Positions 1 through 5,198 of a stretch of 6,856 nucleotides of DNA are shown here, in pieces. The notes below the pieces were generated by a model. The model had not been told where the DNA came from. It searched no databases and saw only the letters and a list, made by a program, of their open reading frames with translations. Both the position numbers and the translations under genes were made by a program. Origin of the DNA: Rhodobacterales bacterium 34-62-10 (GTDB taxonomy: Bacteria; Pseudomonadota; Alphaproteobacteria; Rhodobacterales; Rhodobacteraceae); NCBI GenBank assembly GCA_002282555.1, contig NCJR01000112.1:1-6856 (forward strand). The letters are read 5' to 3'. Every line of letters begins with the position of its first letter. Position 1 is the first letter of the stretch.

Positions 1-33
1 GAACGCGGCGTCCTGCCCTACAGTGTTGATTAG
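1..33 (+). CDS. Possible 3' end of a convergent plus-strand gene
   Basis: Reading from base 1, frame 1 gives ERGVLPYSVD followed by TAG at 31-33. This would be the last ten residues of a gene entering from the left and converging on the YdcH-family gene. The main support is layout: a terminator hairpin begins just after it at 39-63, where a shared terminator would sit between convergent genes. Ten residues are too few to identify a family, and another plus-strand frame is also open here, so this is only a suggestion. Confidence 0.25.
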   Translation, partial: ERGVLPYSVD

Positions 34-38
34 ACACG

Positions 39-63
39 AAAAAGACGCAGGTTTCCCCGCGCC
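39..63 (-). terminator. Intrinsic terminator of the YdcH-family gene
   Basis: Read on the minus strand, GGCGCGGG (63-56) and CCTGCGTC (51-44) form an 8-bp stem with two G-U wobbles. The stem closes on a GAAA (GNRA) tetraloop at 55-52 and is followed at once by TTTTT (43-39). This is the classic Rho-independent layout. It begins 23 nt after the stop codon of the YdcH-family gene. On the plus strand no T-run follows the hairpin, so strong bidirectional action is not expected. Confidence 0.75.
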
Positions 64-86
64 CCTTCATCCTCAGGCCAGCAAAA

Positions 87-323
87 TCAGCCCTTCAGAT
101 AGGCATAAATCTCATCTTTCAACGCCGCGCGCTGTTTGCGCATCTCAACCTCGGTCAACTCCTCGACCGGCTCAACCAGGGTTTCGGCCCGGTGCACGGC
201 CCGGTTGATCTTGTGATACTCATCAGCAAGTTTCGCAAAATGGCTGTCAGAAGCTTTCAGCGCACCGATCTTCTCGGCGTATTGCGGGAATTCCTCGTGC
301 AATTCGTGGGGTGTGTTCGACAT
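87..323 (-). CDS. YdcH/DUF465 family small protein
   Basis: A 78-residue, highly charged, largely helical protein resembling the YdcH (DUF465) family. Typical features are the FPQYAEKIGALKASD segment, the HFAKLADEYHKINRAVHRAE helix, and a C-terminal lysine/arginine-rich helix with KQRAALKDEIYAYL. Length agrees with the family (about 70-80 residues), whose biochemical role is not settled. No signal peptide or membrane segment is visible, so it should be cytoplasmic. The start is placed at 323 rather than the in-frame upstream codon at 359, because AAGGAG lies about 9 nt upstream of ATG 323 and the family begins near there. It follows the hemerythrin gene by 97 nt. That gap holds an FNR-type box, so the gene probably has its own oxygen-responsive promoter. 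It ends in an intrinsic terminator. Confidence 0.85.
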   Translation of the reverse strand: MSNTPHELHEEFPQYAEKIGALKASDSHFAKLADEYHKINRAVHRAETLVEPVEELTEVEMRKQRAALKDEIYAYLKG

Positions 324-355
324 GGCGCCTGTCTCCTTTTGGTTGAGTTGCTCCG

Positions 356-397
356 ACACTAGGGCGGAGCGCGATCCTCAACCTTGAGGCAGATCAA
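356..397 (-). promoter_or_regulatory. FNR/FnrL-type box and -10 element upstream of the YdcH-family gene
   Basis: On the minus strand, TTGAT-CTGC-CTCAA (397-384) matches the FNR consensus TTGAT-N4-ATCAA at 9 of 10 positions. After exactly 22 nt comes TAGTGT (361-356), a weak -10 that keeps the key T, A and final T. This is the geometry of a class II FNR-activated promoter (box centred at -41.5). It predicts a transcript start near 349, about 26 nt before the ATG at 323. The box and spacing are seen directly; regulation by FNR/FnrL or a Dnr-type homologue is inferred. Confidence 0.6.
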
Positions 398-420
398 ACC
401 CACCTGCCCAAAGTAGGGCC

Positions 421-984
421 TCAGGACATTTCCGCGCCGTATTCCAGAACGATCGGCACGATGATCTCTTCCTCATCCATCAGGTGACGATCAAGGAAGG
501 TCTTGAAACCCTCCTGCACGTCCAGCAACCGCCCCGCCTCATCCCGCGCCTTCTGGCCCTGCTGCAGGGCGCGCAACACCTGATTGGTGTGATCGGCCAG
601 ACTGTTCAGATGGTGATCCAGCGCATGATGATCCGCATCCAGTATCTCGAACGCCTGCTCCAACCGCTTGTCCATGGCCATGAACTGCGGAAAGTAATGC
701 TGATCCTCGATCTGGTGATGCCCGTGCAACTGATCCAGGAAAAATCCGGTATAACGCGACAACTCCGGCCCGTAACGCCCTGTTTTACCGTCCAGATGTG
801 ACTGCGTATCGCCGATCACCTTGTCCAGAACCTGCCGGAACATCAGATGCCGTTCCAGCCAGAACGCGGTCAGGTCGTTGAAATTCATGTGCCCGCGCCA
901 CTGCGCCCGCGGATAGCGGTCGGCAAGCACGCGCAGATGCTCAGGCAGACCCTCGCGGGTCTCGATGGAAAACAAATCGCTCAT
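421..984 (-). CDS. Hemerythrin HHE cation-binding domain protein
   Basis: A 187-residue cytoplasmic protein of the hemerythrin/HHE four-helix-bundle class, whose members bind a non-heme di-iron centre and handle oxygen, nitric oxide or iron. Candidate ligands are spaced along the helices: H46, the HGHHQIEDQHYFP stretch (H87, H89/H90, E93, H96), the DADHHALDHH stretch (D118-H125), and HLMDEEE near the end (H167, E171-E173). The conserved H-x-x-x-E pattern followed by F/P and the last-helix H-x-x-x-E-E are typical. No signal peptide, membrane segment or fused signalling domain is visible, so this is a stand-alone HHE protein. ATG 984 has no convincing Shine-Dalgarno sequence but sits directly below a promoter-like sequence. 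The gene lies between the nuclease and YdcH-family genes. The exact ligand (O2, NO or iron) cannot be told from sequence. Confidence 0.85.
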   Translation of the reverse strand: MSDLFSIETREGLPEHLRVLADRYPRAQWRGHMNFNDLTAFWLERHLMFRQVLDKVIGDTQSHLDGKTGRYGPELSRYTGFFLDQLHGHHQIEDQHYFPQFMAMDKRLEQAFEILDADHHALDHHLNSLADHTNQVLRALQQGQKARDEAGRLLDVQEGFKTFLDRHLMDEEEIIVPIVLEYGAEMS

Positions 985-1019
985 GTATCAGATATAACCG
1001 CCCGCGCGCGCCGTGACAC
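985..1019 (-). promoter_or_regulatory. Putative promoter of the hemerythrin gene, possibly leaderless
   Basis: On the minus strand GTGTCA (1019-1014, 4 of 6 to TTGACA) is followed after 17 nt by TATATC (996-991, 4 of 6 to TATAAT). The first A of the start codon lies 7 nt beyond the -10, which is the normal distance to a transcription start. The lack of a Shine-Dalgarno sequence before the ATG fits a leaderless message. Both hexamers are imperfect, so this is tentative. Confidence 0.35.
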
Positions 1020-1030
1020 CCCCAAGCGCC

Positions 1031-1069
1031 GCACAATCCTTGTGCAAGAAAAGACCTGTTTCTTCTTGC
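1031..1069. repeat. Two abutting inverted repeats in the nuclease-hemerythrin gap
   Basis: GCACAA-TCC-TTGTGC (1031-1045) is a perfect 6-bp stem with a 3-nt loop. It shares its last two bases with a second inverted repeat, GCAAGAA (1044-1050) paired with TTCTTGC (1063-1069) across a 12-nt loop. The two cannot both be fully folded at once. They lie downstream of the terminator-like structure and upstream of the hemerythrin promoter. Function unknown. Confidence 0.6.
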
Positions 1070-1085
1070 CGGAAATATCCTCGGG

Positions 1086-1138
1086 GGGATCGTCGAACGC
1101 AGTTCGACGTGGGGGGCAGACAGCCCCCCCTTGATCCC
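1086..1138 (-). terminator. Branched double-hairpin structure downstream of the nuclease gene
   Basis: Two perfect hairpins stand side by side: CGTCGAAC-GCA-GTTCGACG (1091-1109, 8-bp stem) and GGGGGGC-AGACA-GCCCCCC (1111-1129, 7-bp stem). They are bracketed by an outer inverted repeat, GGGATC (1086-1091) with GATCCC (1133-1138), which would close them into a three-way junction. The structure starts a few bases after the nuclease stop codon. A role as transcription terminator or 3'-end stabiliser for that gene is likely, although the run of T after it is poor (only ATATTT). Confidence 0.5.
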
Positions 1139-1141
1139 GCG

Positions 1142-1816
1142 TCAGCGGCGCGCCGCGCGCCAGCCTGCGGCTTCGGCTTCACGGCGCGAACAGAACCAGC
1201 GCTCGCCTTTGGCGGTATTTATCCCCGTGCGGTCATAATGCTCCTGCCCCGGACGATGGTAAATCCGTTCACCCTTGGCATTGATATTACCCTTCAGCGT
1301 GCACTCGCCCACGGCCTGTTGCGGTGCTGCGGGCACGGCCCGCTGCTGCTGCCGAAACGCGGCCGGGTTTTGCACCTGCATCCCCCACAGACCACGATCC
1401 GCGGCGGCCGCCTGTTTCTCGATCAGATCATAGTCCATCGAGTAACGGCGATAGGCAAAGGCAAATCCCTGGGCAACCAATGCCGCCGCCATGTCCTGCC
1501 CACCCACCGAACACCGCGCCACGATCCTGCCATAGCGGTCGGTATCCACCCTTGTGCAGCTGGCCGTCCGGCCCTGATAACGGGCCCGCACCTCGCGGCT
1601 GACCCAGGCGCCGCAGGCCCAGTTCCGGCCCTGTTCGGTATCGCAGGTCTGCGCCGCTTCCGGTGCATCGATTCCATGCAGCCGGATACGGGTCCCCCCC
1701 ACATCCAAAGTGTCGCCATCTATCACCCGAAGCGTGCCGGTGGCAGGATCAGCCAAAGCAAAGGACGTGCTCAACAGAGCCACAGCCAAAAGCAGAAAAA
1801 TAATGATTTTGAACAT
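1142..1816 (-). CDS. Exported thermonuclease (staphylococcal nuclease-like) family protein
   Basis: A 224-residue protein with a short N-terminal signal peptide (hydrophobic residues 4-20, likely cleaved near ALA-DP at 22-23), so it should act in the periplasm or outside the cell. Residues about 27-145 form an SNase-like OB-fold nuclease domain. VIDGDTL holds metal-site Asp residues (D33, D35), RLHGIDAPE holds R45, D50 and E53 (counterparts of SNase R35, D40, E43), and DRYGR holds R97 (counterpart of R87). All catalytic positions are therefore present. A Gln/Ala/Pro-rich linker (about 152-168) leads to a C-terminal module (171-224) with CTLKGNI, ERIYH, GQEHYD and GERWFCS-x5-AAGWR, seen with such nucleases in alphaproteobacteria. 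Four cysteines in the nuclease domain could form disulfides. The start at 1816 fits the signal peptide but has no clear Shine-Dalgarno. A CtrA-type box lies upstream, so it is probably transcribed separately from betA. Confidence 0.85.
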   Translation of the reverse strand: MFKIIIFLLLAVALLSTSFALADPATGTLRVIDGDTLDVGGTRIRLHGIDAPEAAQTCDTEQGRNWACGAWVSREVRARYQGRTASCTRVDTDRYGRIVARCSVGGQDMAAALVAQGFAFAYRRYSMDYDLIEKQAAAADRGLWGMQVQNPAAFRQQQRAVPAAPQQAVGECTLKGNINAKGERIYHRPGQEHYDRTGINTAKGERWFCSRREAEAAGWRAARR

Positions 1817-1818
1817 GA

Positions 1819-1841
1819 CACCGATATCAACAGGATCGGTG
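1819..1841 (-). repeat. Inverted repeat at the nuclease ribosome-binding region
   Basis: CACCGAT (1819-1825) and ATCGGTG (1835-1841) are perfect 7-bp complements around a 9-nt centre, and the repeat ends 2 nt before the ATG at 1816. In RNA the stem would cover the place where a Shine-Dalgarno sequence should be; in DNA it could be an operator. No function is proven. Confidence 0.5.
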
Positions 1842-1845
1842 CGCG

Positions 1846-1886
1846 ATTCAACTCAAAGCTTTATGATTCGTTAACAAAAGGTTAAC
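1846..1886 (-). promoter_or_regulatory. CtrA-type binding site and putative promoter of the nuclease gene
   Basis: GTTAAC occurs twice (1870-1875 and 1881-1886) with 5 nt between. This gives a perfect TTAA-N7-TTAAC on either strand, the consensus for the alphaproteobacterial cell-cycle/motility regulator CtrA. On the minus strand, if TTAACG at the near half-site serves as the -35, a 17-nt spacer leads to TTGAAT (1851-1846, 4 of 6 to TATAAT). A CtrA box overlapping the -35 is the usual activator layout. The predicted transcript start is near 1839, about 22 nt before the ATG. Confidence 0.5.
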
Positions 1887-1923
1887 TGGCTGTGAACTAG
1901 GCGACAGTTGCATGGCCCAAGCC

Positions 1924-3570
1924 TCAGCGCTGCGCCACTTTCCACTGCGGATGCACCCACGGCTCCCGGTTGTCGGCCGCCAATGGATCGCGCCCCAGAA
2001 GATGGTCGCTGACCTTTTCCCCCACCATGATCGACGGCGCATTGAGGTTGCCATTGGTGATCCGCGGGAAGATGCTGCTATCAGCCACGCGCAGGCCCTC
2101 CACCCCGATCACCCGCGCCTGCGGGTCCACAACCGCGTGCCGATCATCCGCCCGCCCCATCCGGCAGGTGCCGCAGGGATGATAGGCGCTTTCAGCATGT
2201 TCGCGGATGAACGCGTCCAGCTCCGCATCGCTCTGGCAGGCCGCCCCCGGTTGGATCTCGTGCTTGACGAAGGGCTTGAACGCCTCTTGCGCGAAAATCT
2301 CGCGCGTCAGGCGGATACATTGGCGGAACTCCCACCAGTCCTGCGGGTCGGACATATAGTTGAAACGGATCAACGGATCCGCCCCCGGATCCGCCGACCG
2401 CAGCGTGACGCTGCCGCGCGACAGGCTCCGCATCGGGCCGACATGGGCCTGAAACCCATGCCCCTTGGCGGCAAGCTTGCCGTCATAGCGCACCGCGATG
2501 GGCAGGAAATGGAACTGGATATCTGGATAATCCACACCCGCGCGCGACCGGATGAATCCCGCGCTTTCAAACTGGTTGCTGGCCCCCAGCCCCGTGCCGG
2601 TGAACAGCCATTGCGCGCCCACCAATCCCTTGCCCCAGATGTTCCAGTATTTGTACAGGCTGATCGGCTGGCTGGCGGCCATCTGAATATACAACTCCAG
2701 ATGATCCTGCAGATTGGCACCGACGCCGGGGCGATCCGCAATCACCGGAATGCCATGCGCGGCCAGATGCCCGGCAGGGCCGATCCCCGACAGCATCAAC
2801 AGCTTGGGCGAATTGATCGAAGACGCCGCCAGCACAACCTCGCGCCGCGCTCGGATGACCTCGACGCCGCCGCCACGCGCGACCTCGACCCCTACGGCAC
2901 GGCCGTTCTCGATCACCACACGCCGGGCAAAGGCGCGGATCAGGGTGCAATTGGGCCGTTTGAGCGCGGGTTTCAGATAGGCATTCGCCGCCGACCAGCG
3001 CCGCCCTCGAAAGACGGTCTGTTCCATCGGGCCGAAACCCTCCTGACGCTCGCCGTTGTAATCATCGGTGACGCCATATCCGGCCTGCCGTCCCGCCTCG
3101 ACAAAGGCGTGGAACAGCGGGTTCCGGCGCGGCCCCCGCGTGACATGCAGCGGCCCGTCGCTGCCGCGCCAGCCCTCCTGCCCGCCATGCGAATGTTCCA
3201 TCCGTCGAAAATAGGGCAGCACATCCGCATAGCCCCAGCCATCCGCGCCCTGATCGCGCCAGTGATCATAGTCGTGCGCATGCCCGCGCACATAGACCAT
3301 GCCGTTGATGCTGCTGGACCCGCCGATCACCTTGCCACGCGGCACCGCCAGACGGCGGTTGTTCAGATGCGGCTCAGGCTCGGACTGAAACCCCCAGTCA
3401 TAGCGCGCCATGTTCATCGGATAGGACAGCGCCGCAGGCATCTGGATGAACGGCCCCGCATCGGTGCCACCATGCTCGATCACCAGCACCGACTGCCCCG
3501 CCTCGGCCAGCCGATACGCAATGGCACAGCCCGCGCTGCCCGCCCCCACGATCACGAAATCCGCGTCCAT
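1924..3570 (-). CDS. betA: Choline dehydrogenase (GMC oxidoreductase)
   Basis: A 548-residue FAD-dependent choline dehydrogenase that oxidises choline to betaine aldehyde and feeds electrons to the respiratory chain, normally at the inner membrane. The N-terminal FAD-binding motif GAGSAG is at 9-14. GMC signature 1 ([15 protein letters not shown]) starts at residue 83, and GMC signature 2 ([16 protein letters not shown]) spans 250-265. Catalytic residues are H464 in [11 protein letters not shown] and N510 in [13 protein letters not shown], aligned with choline oxidase H466 and N510. Length agrees with rhizobial BetA. ATG 3570 is chosen because BetA proteins start with M-(D/E)[12 protein letters not shown]; a TTG at 3600 would add ten atypical residues. 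The ribosome site is weak: AGGA lies about 15 nt upstream. It is the last gene of the bet operon, 124 nt after betB. No terminator was found after its stop. Confidence 0.96.
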   Translation of the reverse strand: MDADFVIVGAGSAGCAIAYRLAEAGQSVLVIEHGGTDAGPFIQMPAALSYPMNMARYDWGFQSEPEPHLNNRRLAVPRGKVIGGSSSINGMVYVRGHAHDYDHWRDQGADGWGYADVLPYFRRMEHSHGGQEGWRGSDGPLHVTRGPRRNPLFHAFVEAGRQAGYGVTDDYNGERQEGFGPMEQTVFRGRRWSAANAYLKPALKRPNCTLIRAFARRVVIENGRAVGVEVARGGGVEVIRARREVVLAASSINSPKLLMLSGIGPAGHLAAHGIPVIADRPGVGANLQDHLELYIQMAASQPISLYKYWNIWGKGLVGAQWLFTGTGLGASNQFESAGFIRSRAGVDYPDIQFHFLPIAVRYDGKLAAKGHGFQAHVGPMRSLSRGSVTLRSADPGADPLIRFNYMSDPQDWWEFRQCIRLTREIFAQEAFKPFVKHEIQPGAACQSDAELDAFIREHAESAYHPCGTCRMGRADDRHAVVDPQARVIGVEGLRVADSSIFPRITNGNLNAPSIMVGEKVSDHLLGRDPLAADNREPWVHPQWKVAQR

Positions 3571-3633
3571 CGTCACTGTCTGTTGTCCTGTCTGTCTCAA
3601 AGATCACCCTGCCCCGTTCCAGCATGCAGGCGC

Positions 3634-3649
3634 GGGGTGGGCGGGTGGG
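3634..3649 (+). other. G-quadruplex motif in the betB-betA spacer
   Basis: GGGGTGGGCGGGTGGG contains four runs of at least three G separated by single bases, the most stable class of intramolecular G-quadruplex. It lies on the plus strand, which is the template strand for the bet operon, so the mRNA here is C-rich. It may slow polymerase or replication between betB and betA. Confidence 0.7.
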
Positions 3650-3661
3650 AGCGCCGGCATG

Positions 3662-3687
3662 GTGGCCCCGGTATGATGTGGCCCCGG
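3662..3687. repeat. 10-bp direct repeat just after betB
   Basis: GTGGCCCCGG occurs at 3662-3671 and again at 3678-3687, a period of 16 bp, just after the betB stop codon. It may be a remnant of slippage or a paired protein-binding site. Neither is established. Confidence 0.5.
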
Positions 3688-3694
3688 CTGGTGG

Positions 3695-5155
3695 TCAGAA
3701 CGGCGCCACGACCCGGCCCATCCGCACAAAGACCGATTTCACCTGACTGTAATGCTCGATCGCGACCTTGGCGTTCTCACGCCCCACGCCGGACATCTTG
3801 ACCCCGCCAAAGGGCACTTCGACCGGCGCATCGTTATAGGTGTTGATATAGCAGGTCCCCGCCTCCATCCGGCCCACAACGCGATGCGCGCGGGTCAGAT
3901 CGCGGGTGAACACCCCCGCCGACAGGCCGAATTCCGTGTCATTGGCGCGGGCAATGACCTCCTCCTCATCCTCGAAATCCAGCACGCACATCACGGGGCC
4001 AAAGATTTCCTCGCGCGCGATGGTCATATCATCGGTCACATCGGCAAAGACCGCAGGCGTGATCCAGAACCCGTCCTTGTCCAGCCGCGTGCCGCCGCAG
4101 ACCAGCCGCGCGCCGTCCTCGACACCCTTGGCGATATAGCGCTCGACGATGCCCAACTGCCCCTCGGACACCATCGGCCCGAAATTCGTCCCCTCATCCA
4201 GCGGATCACCGATCACCGCATGCGACAGCCGTTCGGCCAGACGCGCCAGAAACGCCTCGCGGATGCCTCTCTGCACGAACACCCGCGTGCCGTTGGAGCA
4301 GACCTGACCCGAGGAATAGAAATTCCCCAAAATCGCGCCACCCACCGCATCCTCAAGATCGGCGTCATCAAAAATGATCAGGGGCGATTTACCGCCCAGT
4401 TCCATCGTCACATGTTTCATGCCCGCAGCGGCGGCCGCATAGACCTTCTTGCCCGTCGGCACCGATCCGGTCAGCGACACCTTGTCGACACGCGGATCGG
4501 TGACCAGCGCCCCGCCAACCGCGCCGCGCCCCTGAATGACATTGTACAAACCGGCAGGCAGACCCGCCTCATGCAGGATTTCCGCAATCTTCAGCGCGCA
4601 AAGCGGCGTGACCTCTGAGGGTTTGAAGATCATCGCATTGCCGCACGCCAGCGCAGGCGCGCCCTTCCAGCAGGCGATCTGCGTGGGATAGTTCCACGCC
4701 CCGATGCCGACGCAAAGCCCCAAGGCCTCGCGCATCGTATAGGCCCAGTTTTCGCCAAGCGGGATATGCTCACCCGTCAAACTGGCCGCCAACCCACCGA
4801 AATATTCCAGCGCATCCGCGCCGCTGGTCGCATCGACATAAAGCGTCTCGGACAGCGGCTTGCCGGTGTCATGGCTCTCCAGAATGCTCAATTCCCGATT
4901 GCGCGCGCGGATCATATCGGCGGCGCGGCGCAGGACCCGGCCCCGCTGCACACCGGGCAGCGCCGCCCATGCCTTTTGTGCCGCCCGCGCGCTGGTGATC
5001 GCCTCCTCGATCACCGCAGGGGTCGCTTCATGCACCCGCGCGATCACCTGTCCGGTGGCGGGATAGACCACGTCGATGGGCGCGCCCGCAGTATCCTCAA
5101 GATAGCGGCCGTTCACGAAATGGCTGGCGGTGGGCTGTGTGGCGAATTGGGTCAT
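3695..5155 (-). CDS. betB: Betaine aldehyde dehydrogenase
   Basis: A 486-residue NAD(P)-dependent aldehyde dehydrogenase that oxidises betaine aldehyde to glycine betaine in the cytoplasm, the last step of the pathway. Motifs in order are AWNYP with N155 (oxyanion), KPSE with K178 (coenzyme), the coenzyme-site stretch LTGSVPTG (228-235), MELGGKSP with general base E252, and [11 protein letters not shown] with nucleophile C286. The E252 and C286 numbering matches well-studied BetB enzymes, and the C-terminal [14 protein letters not shown] is typical of the family. The start ATG 5155 has GGAA about 9 nt upstream, a modest ribosome site. It lies 43 nt after betC and 124 nt before betA, in the same operon. 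The closest alternatives are other ALDH9-like enzymes, but position between betC and betA settles the assignment. Confidence 0.96.
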   Translation of the reverse strand: MTQFATQPTASHFVNGRYLEDTAGAPIDVVYPATGQVIARVHEATPAVIEEAITSARAAQKAWAALPGVQRGRVLRRAADMIRARNRELSILESHDTGKPLSETLYVDATSGADALEYFGGLAASLTGEHIPLGENWAYTMREALGLCVGIGAWNYPTQIACWKGAPALACGNAMIFKPSEVTPLCALKIAEILHEAGLPAGLYNVIQGRGAVGGALVTDPRVDKVSLTGSVPTGKKVYAAAAAGMKHVTMELGGKSPLIIFDDADLEDAVGGAILGNFYSSGQVCSNGTRVFVQRGIREAFLARLAERLSHAVIGDPLDEGTNFGPMVSEGQLGIVERYIAKGVEDGARLVCGGTRLDKDGFWITPAVFADVTDDMTIAREEIFGPVMCVLDFEDEEEVIARANDTEFGLSAGVFTRDLTRAHRVVGRMEAGTCYINTYNDAPVEVPFGGVKMSGVGRENAKVAIEHYSQVKSVFVRMGRVVAPF

Positions 5156-5198
5156 TTTGAGTATTTCCGGAACAGTGAAAGGGATGGTTCAGCGCGGA

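Noticed and set aside
324..359. Upstream in-frame start at 359 for the YdcH-family gene
   Set aside because: It would place the AAGGAG ribosome site inside the coding region, and the predicted FNR-type transcript start is near 349, downstream of it.
1013..1885. A 290-codon plus-strand frame opposite the nuclease gene
   Set aside because: Runs through the hairpin-rich gap and antisense to a gene with signal peptide and catalytic motifs; no family resemblance.
1889..1923. A terminator after betA
   Set aside because: Only weak 5-bp inverted repeats and no T-run; the GTTAAC pair further on is better explained as a CtrA-type site than as a terminator.
3571..3600. TTG at 3600 as the betA start
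   Set aside because: A GGGTGA lies upstream, but BetA homologues begin at the ATG 3570 position and the added residues ([10 protein letters not shown]) are atypical.
3604..3660. An 18-codon minus-strand frame (MPALPPAHPAPACWNGAG) in the betB-betA spacer, considered as a leader peptide
   Set aside because: No Shine-Dalgarno, low-complexity Pro/Ala content, and no attenuator-like hairpins linked to it.
1912..3801. A long open frame (629 codons) on the plus strand opposite betA
   Set aside because: It mirrors betA, which has complete family motifs. The translation is rich in Arg, Pro, Ala and His without domain motifs, as expected for an antisense frame in GC-rich DNA.
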